Shown piece by piece: positions 4,629 through 7,687 of a DNA stretch of 7,687 nt (position 1 is the first letter of the stretch; each line of letters starts with the position of its first letter). The stretch is from Phycisphaerales bacterium UBA854 (GTDB taxonomy: Bacteria > Planctomycetota > Phycisphaerae > Phycisphaerales > SM1A02). Under the pieces are notes generated by a model. That model worked only from the letters and a program-made list of their open reading frames with translations, ran no database searches and was not told the DNA's origin. Location: positions 522 to 8,208 of the forward strand of contig DBGM01000010.1 in assembly GCA_002295885.1 (NCBI GenBank), read 5' to 3'. The position numbers and the translations under genes were made by a program.

Positions 4629-4657
4629 TTTATTTCAATCAGCCTTCACGACCTCAA
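4629..4657 (-). promoter_or_regulatory. Candidate promoter of the PEP-CTERM-like gene
   Basis: On the minus strand TTGAGG (4652-4657) and AATAAA (4629-4634) are 17 bp apart; each matches the sigma70 consensus at four of six positions. The region is locally AT-rich within GC-rich DNA, which supports a promoter. The leader would be about 80 nt before the start at 4540. Confidence 0.35.
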
Positions 4658-4720
4658 AAAAGATGATTACAGGGCACCCGCAACCCATCCCGACTCGCTG
4701 ACCATCTCCAGCAAGGCCTC

Positions 4721-4735
4721 GGCCCGAGCCGGGCC
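4721..4735 (-). terminator. Possible terminator of the lipoprotein operon
   Basis: GGCCCG (4721-4726) and CGGGCC (4730-4735) form a 6-bp GC stem with a 3-nt loop 14 bases past the stop of the RHS-like lipoprotein gene. No T-run follows on the minus strand. Weak on sequence, supported mainly by position. Confidence 0.3.
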
Positions 4736-4749
4736 AACCAGCGGACCGG

Positions 4750-5700
4750 TCACTCGCCCTCGACTCCGTCGCGGTTCGACTCCGCCGCGTCCTCGTCGAA
4801 ATAGTCGATGGTCTGCCGCCGGATCGAATACTGCTGCTCCTGCCACCGGTCCTCACTGTCCTTGCGGAACTTGCTGCGAATGCGGACCGTCCAGTTGCCT
4901 GCATCGTCGAGCGTCATGTCGGTGGATTCGAGCCGCCTGCCATCGGGCCCCCGGACCTGCTGGCGAGCAGAGGTCCGGGCTCCGAGGTTGTAGTTGTAGC
5001 TGGTGGTGTTGATCGGCTCACCGACGTTGTTGACGATCTGGATCGAATCGACACGCCCCTGATCATCGTAGGTCCAGTGCCGGATGGTCAAGGTCGTCAT
5101 GATGCCGAAGGAATCGGTACGCATGGTTCGCATCCGACCCGACCCATCGTGCACCGCCAGTGAACGAGTGATCGGCTCTCCGGACGCGCCAAGAGTCCAG
5201 TGCTCCGCAAGCCGTCCCCATCCATCGAAGATCTTGATGTCCCGCTGACGCAGGGTCCCGGAACCCACCGGCATGCAGATCGTTGCCAGTCGCCCCTGAT
5301 CATCCCGCCCGATCACCCCCGGTCCGAGATTCGTACGGCAGTCGACCAACTGGCCGTCGGCATCAAACTCCAATACCCGACGAAGTTCCAGCGGATCCTG
5401 CTCGTACAGATTGCTCCTGGACAAGGTGTAGCCGGCGAAATGCTCCTCGACCCGACGGACCGGACCGGAGAGTTCGAACAATCCTCGTTCATCGATCACG
5501 TTGTCCGTGCCCGGAGAATCCGACCGATCCGGACAGGCGGGCACTCCGTCGCGGACGGATCGTTGCGGTTCGTCCGCCGCCGGCTTGACATCGGAATCAA
5601 CGAATGATGTGCGCTCGTCCTCCGATGCAGGCTGAGACTCGCCCCCATCGCAAGCAGTCAATGCAACAAGAAACAGGATGCTAAGAAGGCGGGTGTTCAT
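4750..5700 (-). CDS. RHS/YD-repeat-like lipoprotein
   Basis: A 316-residue predicted lipoprotein of unknown function. The signal peptide MNTRLLSILFLVALTAC ends in lipobox LTAC, so C17 would be lipidated. A disordered acidic linker (18-70) follows, then a beta-rich domain with degenerate repeats resembling the YD/RHS phrase x-D-x-x-G-R-L: FDADGQLVD (112-120), RDDQGRLAT (132-140), FDGWGRLAE (158-166), HDGSGRMRT (184-192), YDDQGRVDS (211-219) and LDDAGNWTV (264-272). In large RHS proteins such repeats form a beta-barrel shell; here there are only about six, with no toxin-like C-terminus, so it is more like the short RHS-repeat-like lipoproteins of Gram-negative bacteria. The tail is acidic. It follows the pilin-like gene by 27 bp on the same strand, so it is probably the last gene of that operon. 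There is no clear ribosome-binding site at the only plausible start. Confidence 0.75.
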   Translation of the reverse strand: MNTRLLSILFLVALTACDGGESQPASEDERTSFVDSDVKPAADEPQRSVRDGVPACPDRSDSPGTDNVIDERGLFELSGPVRRVEEHFAGYTLSRSNLYEQDPLELRRVLEFDADGQLVDCRTNLGPGVIGRDDQGRLATICMPVGSGTLRQRDIKIFDGWGRLAEHWTLGASGEPITRSLAVHDGSGRMRTMRTDSFGIMTTLTIRHWTYDDQGRVDSIQIVNNVGEPINTTSYNYNLGARTSARQQVRGPDGRRLESTDMTLDDAGNWTVRIRSKFRKDSEDRWQEQQYSIRRQTIDYFDEDAAESNRDGVEGE

Positions 5701-5727
5701 GCGGTCATGGTACGGGAAGGCCGGAAG

Positions 5728-6522
5728 TCAGTCCCACTGCAGTTCGACGCCGTCTTCATCCAGAAATTGCGTGAATCCAAGCACACCGTCCGCACCACGC
5801 TGCAAGTCGTCGACACGAAAGAGATTGTCTTCTACGCCGTTGATCCGCCCGCTCCAGGCCCCGATGGACTGCAGCCCATCAACACTCCCATCGGCAAACC
5901 ACACCGACCCCGACCATGCACCCTCGGGACACGTGACCGAATTGACGGTGGGAATCCCGTCGCGGGGGCCACGCGAACCGAAGATTGGAAACGATTCCGA
6001 CATCGAACTGCGCCAGTGGTTGTCGAAGCGGGCGCCCTGCAGCGGCATGTGCGCCCAGGACACGTTGGACCCCCGGGCCAGGTCGGCGGTGAAGGCCGGA
6101 TCCCAATGCACGCCGCCCCGCGGATCGTAGACCGTGTAGTCGTAGTCGGTGTCGACCTCCACGAGACCGCGGTCACCACGCGACACCAGCTGCGTCGGCT
6201 GCACCCGCTGCTCCATGATCAGCAGCGAATAGACGTTCGCCGTGGTGTTCCACCCGATGTCACCGGCCCGCGTCACGGAGGCGGGCGAGATCCACGCCGC
6301 GTCGAAGCCCGTGCCCAGACCGCCCGCCAGCATGCTCTGCCCGAGGGCGTTCAGGTTGACCCGGTCGGTGGTCGCCCACGCGCTGGACGTCGACTGCCCC
6401 CCGGCACCGGACATGCCGGTGGTCGCGGTGCGGATCGCCGGGAGGGTGATCGAAAGCAGGACCACGATGCACGCCATGGTGATCAGCAGGCCCACCAGAC
6501 TCAGACCACGAACGCGACTCAT
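5728..6522 (-). CDS. Divergent prepilin-like (pseudopilin) protein
   Basis: A 264-residue protein with a type IV pilin-like N-terminus: a short basic leader MSRVRG, then LSLVGLLITMACIVVLLSITLPAI (7-30). Cleavage would follow G6. The planctomycete consensus is G, then FTLIELL; here the conserved glutamate at +5 is glycine (LSLVG). The rest fits the large pseudopilin family of planctomycetes (DUF1559-like): late in the protein it has SVWFADGSVDGL (206-217), like the end of the H-X9-DG motif, but the histidine position is glycine. The protein would sit in the inner membrane or in a pilus-like filament. The start at 6522 is chosen because the frame upstream overlaps the preceding lipoprotein gene, the ATG shares an ATGA with that gene's stop, and the pilin leader begins there. 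The lack of a ribosome-binding site points to translational coupling. Confidence 0.8.
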   Translation of the reverse strand: MSRVRGLSLVGLLITMACIVVLLSITLPAIRTATTGMSGAGGQSTSSAWATTDRVNLNALGQSMLAGGLGTGFDAAWISPASVTRAGDIGWNTTANVYSLLIMEQRVQPTQLVSRGDRGLVEVDTDYDYTVYDPRGGVHWDPAFTADLARGSNVSWAHMPLQGARFDNHWRSSMSESFPIFGSRGPRDGIPTVNSVTCPEGAWSGSVWFADGSVDGLQSIGAWSGRINGVEDNLFRVDDLQRGADGVLGFTQFLDEDGVELQWD

Positions 6523-7061
6523 GGCCGGTCGGTCCCGTCCTCGTCGGCCTCGCGACGCGGCACCACCAGTCCCTCGACGTCGGCACGGGGCAGCGCATCG
6601 ACCACCGCATCGAACCGGGCCGAGGTGTACCGCTGGAGCGTGTCGTAGAGCACCCGCATGCAGGGCACGTCGCCGTGCACGGTGTGCTCGACGAGTCGGC
6701 CGTGCTCGGCGAGTTCCAGCGTCCAGGTCGGCTGGGCGTCGTCGCCGGCGGGACTGAAGGAATCCAGCGGACTCTCGCGCCGCACGAGTGCGACCAGCTC
6801 CCGCCCCTGCTCGTCGTCGATGGAACCCGTCCAGGTCACCTTGTCGAACAGGACGTCCTTGCCGCCCCAGTAGACCAGCGTGCCGTCGGACTCGACCCGA
6901 AAGCGGGCGTACTGGGTCTGCTCGATGTCCTGCAGCTCCAGCTGCAGGGCCATGCCGCCGGTGGGACTGGGCCCGGCGACCGGGGCGTACCACCCGCCGG
7001 ACGAACTGCAGCCGGCCGACACCATGAGCAGGGCAAGAAGCAGGAACCGATGCATGGTCAT
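6519..7061 (-). CDS. Small lipoprotein, second of a similar pair
   Basis: A 180-residue predicted lipoprotein without a recognised domain. MTMHRFLLLALLMVSAGC ends in lipobox SAGC (C18), followed by SSSGG. The mature part looks like one small alpha/beta domain: strands at LQLELQ (39-44) and ARFRVESDGTLVYWG (52-66), a helix at DEQGRELVALVRRE (83-96), a strand at WTLELAEHG (113-121) and a helix at MRVLYDTLQRY (135-145). This order of elements, including the DGTL turn, recurs in the upstream lipoprotein, suggesting an old duplication. The acidic, charged C-terminus is probably disordered. The start at 7061 overlaps the upstream stop as ATGA and has GGAG four bases before it. The gene ends in another ATGA with the pilin-like gene. 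The tight packing suggests it works with those proteins at the envelope; the role is unknown. Confidence 0.75.
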   Translation of the reverse strand: MTMHRFLLLALLMVSAGCSSSGGWYAPVAGPSPTGGMALQLELQDIEQTQYARFRVESDGTLVYWGGKDVLFDKVTWTGSIDDEQGRELVALVRRESPLDSFSPAGDDAQPTWTLELAEHGRLVEHTVHGDVPCMRVLYDTLQRYTSARFDAVVDALPRADVEGLVVPRREADEDGTDRP

Positions 7062-7663
7062 TCGTCTCCGCCGACCCGGAACCGCTCGTAGGGATCCGGA
7101 CCGAAGTCGTAGCGGACGGGCGTCGTCCGCGCCTCCCGCTGGCGATCGTCCTCCGCCCAGGCCAACCCCGCGAGTTCACGCAGCAGGGTCTTCAGGGCGG
7201 GATCCAGCTGGTCGCCCTCGGCGACCGCACGGGTGTAGTTCCAGTAGTCACCGTCCGCGGTGACCGCGACCAGGTAGACGTGCCCCTCCTTCGGACGGCG
7301 GACGCGGCGGAAGTTGTTCACGTCGTCCGAGCCGTCGGGGGTGCCCAGGCCCAGTTGGCGGATGTCGGACCACAGGGTCGACATCTGACTGCTGCTGAGC
7401 CGCCGGGTGAAGCCCGGCAGCGTGTTGGGACCCCGACCGGGGACCGCATCGTGCAGGAGGGTCCCGTCGGGAAACAGGACGTACCGGGCGCTGCGGAGAT
7501 GGGCCCGCTCTCCGTCCTGGGCGGCCAGGATGGTCACGTCGAGGGAAAAGTCGTCGGGAACGCCGGAATAGGGGTCGATCCTCGCCGGGGCACCCGCCCC
7601 GCCGGACGAGGCGCAGCCACCGGCCAGCAGGAGCACGAGGGAGAAGAGGACACACGACCGCAT
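7058..7663 (-). CDS. Small lipoprotein, first of a similar pair
   Basis: A 201-residue predicted lipoprotein without a recognised domain. MRSCVLFSLVLLLAGGC ends in a lipobox (AGGC, C17), followed by ASSGG. The mature part has strands at FSLDVTILAA (39-48) and ARYVLFPDGTLLHDA (59-73), a helix at SSQMSTLWSDIRQLG (91-105), a strand at HVYLVAVTADGDY (128-140) and a helix at PALKTLLRELAGLAW (155-169). The layout matches the downstream lipoprotein. A region rich in charged residues ends the protein. It is the first complete gene of the apparent operon; the start at 7663 gives a standard lipoprotein leader, with only a weak ribosome-binding site (CGGG). Only 24 bases lie upstream in the window, so its promoter, or further upstream operon genes, cannot be seen. 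Confidence 0.75.
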   Translation of the reverse strand: MRSCVLFSLVLLLAGGCASSGGAGAPARIDPYSGVPDDFSLDVTILAAQDGERAHLRSARYVLFPDGTLLHDAVPGRGPNTLPGFTRRLSSSQMSTLWSDIRQLGLGTPDGSDDVNNFRRVRRPKEGHVYLVAVTADGDYWNYTRAVAEGDQLDPALKTLLRELAGLAWAEDDRQREARTTPVRYDFGPDPYERFRVGGDE

Positions 7664-7687
7664 GGCCCGAGTGTACGCGATGCCACC

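Noticed and set aside
5707..6648. Plus-strand frame opposite the pilin-like gene
   Set aside because: Arg/His/Pro-rich antisense shadow without start signals or domains.
6523..7179. Upstream in-frame extension of the pilin-like gene
   Set aside because: It would overlap almost the whole preceding lipoprotein gene and is Arg/Pro-rich; the pilin leader and the ATGA overlap fix the start at 6522.

Overview
The window looks like GC-rich chromosomal DNA of a planctomycete, most likely of the class Phycisphaerae. This is inferred from three C-terminal or N-terminal signatures, not from a marker gene: a secreted protein ending in a PEP-CTERM-like tail (IPAPG, a hydrophobic helix, then RRGRR); a secreted protease ending in a CPGDIDGDG...VTDLL dockerin-like module; and a pilin-like protein with a late FADGSV motif. 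No rRNA gene is present to settle the taxonomy.

Left part (1-614): an AT-rich island unlike the rest. It may hold the 3' end of a foreign reading frame (2-109). It has a perfect 15-bp hairpin (67-104), then a 292-bp block (106-397) bounded by 13-bp inverted repeats. That block is packed with CCTAGG/CCTAAGG-type motifs spaced 10-11 bp apart, in clusters that recur about every 70 bp. The island stops just short of the 3' end of a tRNA-Arg(UCU) gene (615-688, minus), the usual geometry of an element integrated at a tRNA.

Middle part (689-3829): long-chain flavodoxin fldA (minus) with a recognisable promoter; an astacin-type zinc metalloprotease with CARDB-like and dockerin-like C-terminal modules (minus); and, diverging from it, an inositol-monophosphatase-family gene best called histidinol-phosphatase hisN (plus). 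A CAU-anticodon tRNA follows hisN after 29 bp, and a 14-bp GC-rich hairpin closes this plus-strand unit.

Right part (3830-7687), all on the minus strand: two distantly similar small lipoproteins (7058-7663 and 6519-7061), a divergent prepilin-like protein (5728-6522) and an RHS/YD-repeat-like lipoprotein (4750-5700). The first three are joined by 4-bp ATGA stop/start overlaps and the fourth follows after 27 bp, so the four are probably one operon whose promoter lies beyond the right edge. A separately expressed PEP-CTERM-like surface protein (3830-4540) follows. All five proteins carry export signals, so this is a cell-envelope locus of unknown function.

The strongest candidates for something undescribed are the helically phased repeat block at 106-397 and the lipoprotein/pilin-like operon. 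Everything else is ordinary housekeeping or known families. No CRISPR array, transposase, integrase or defence gene is visible.
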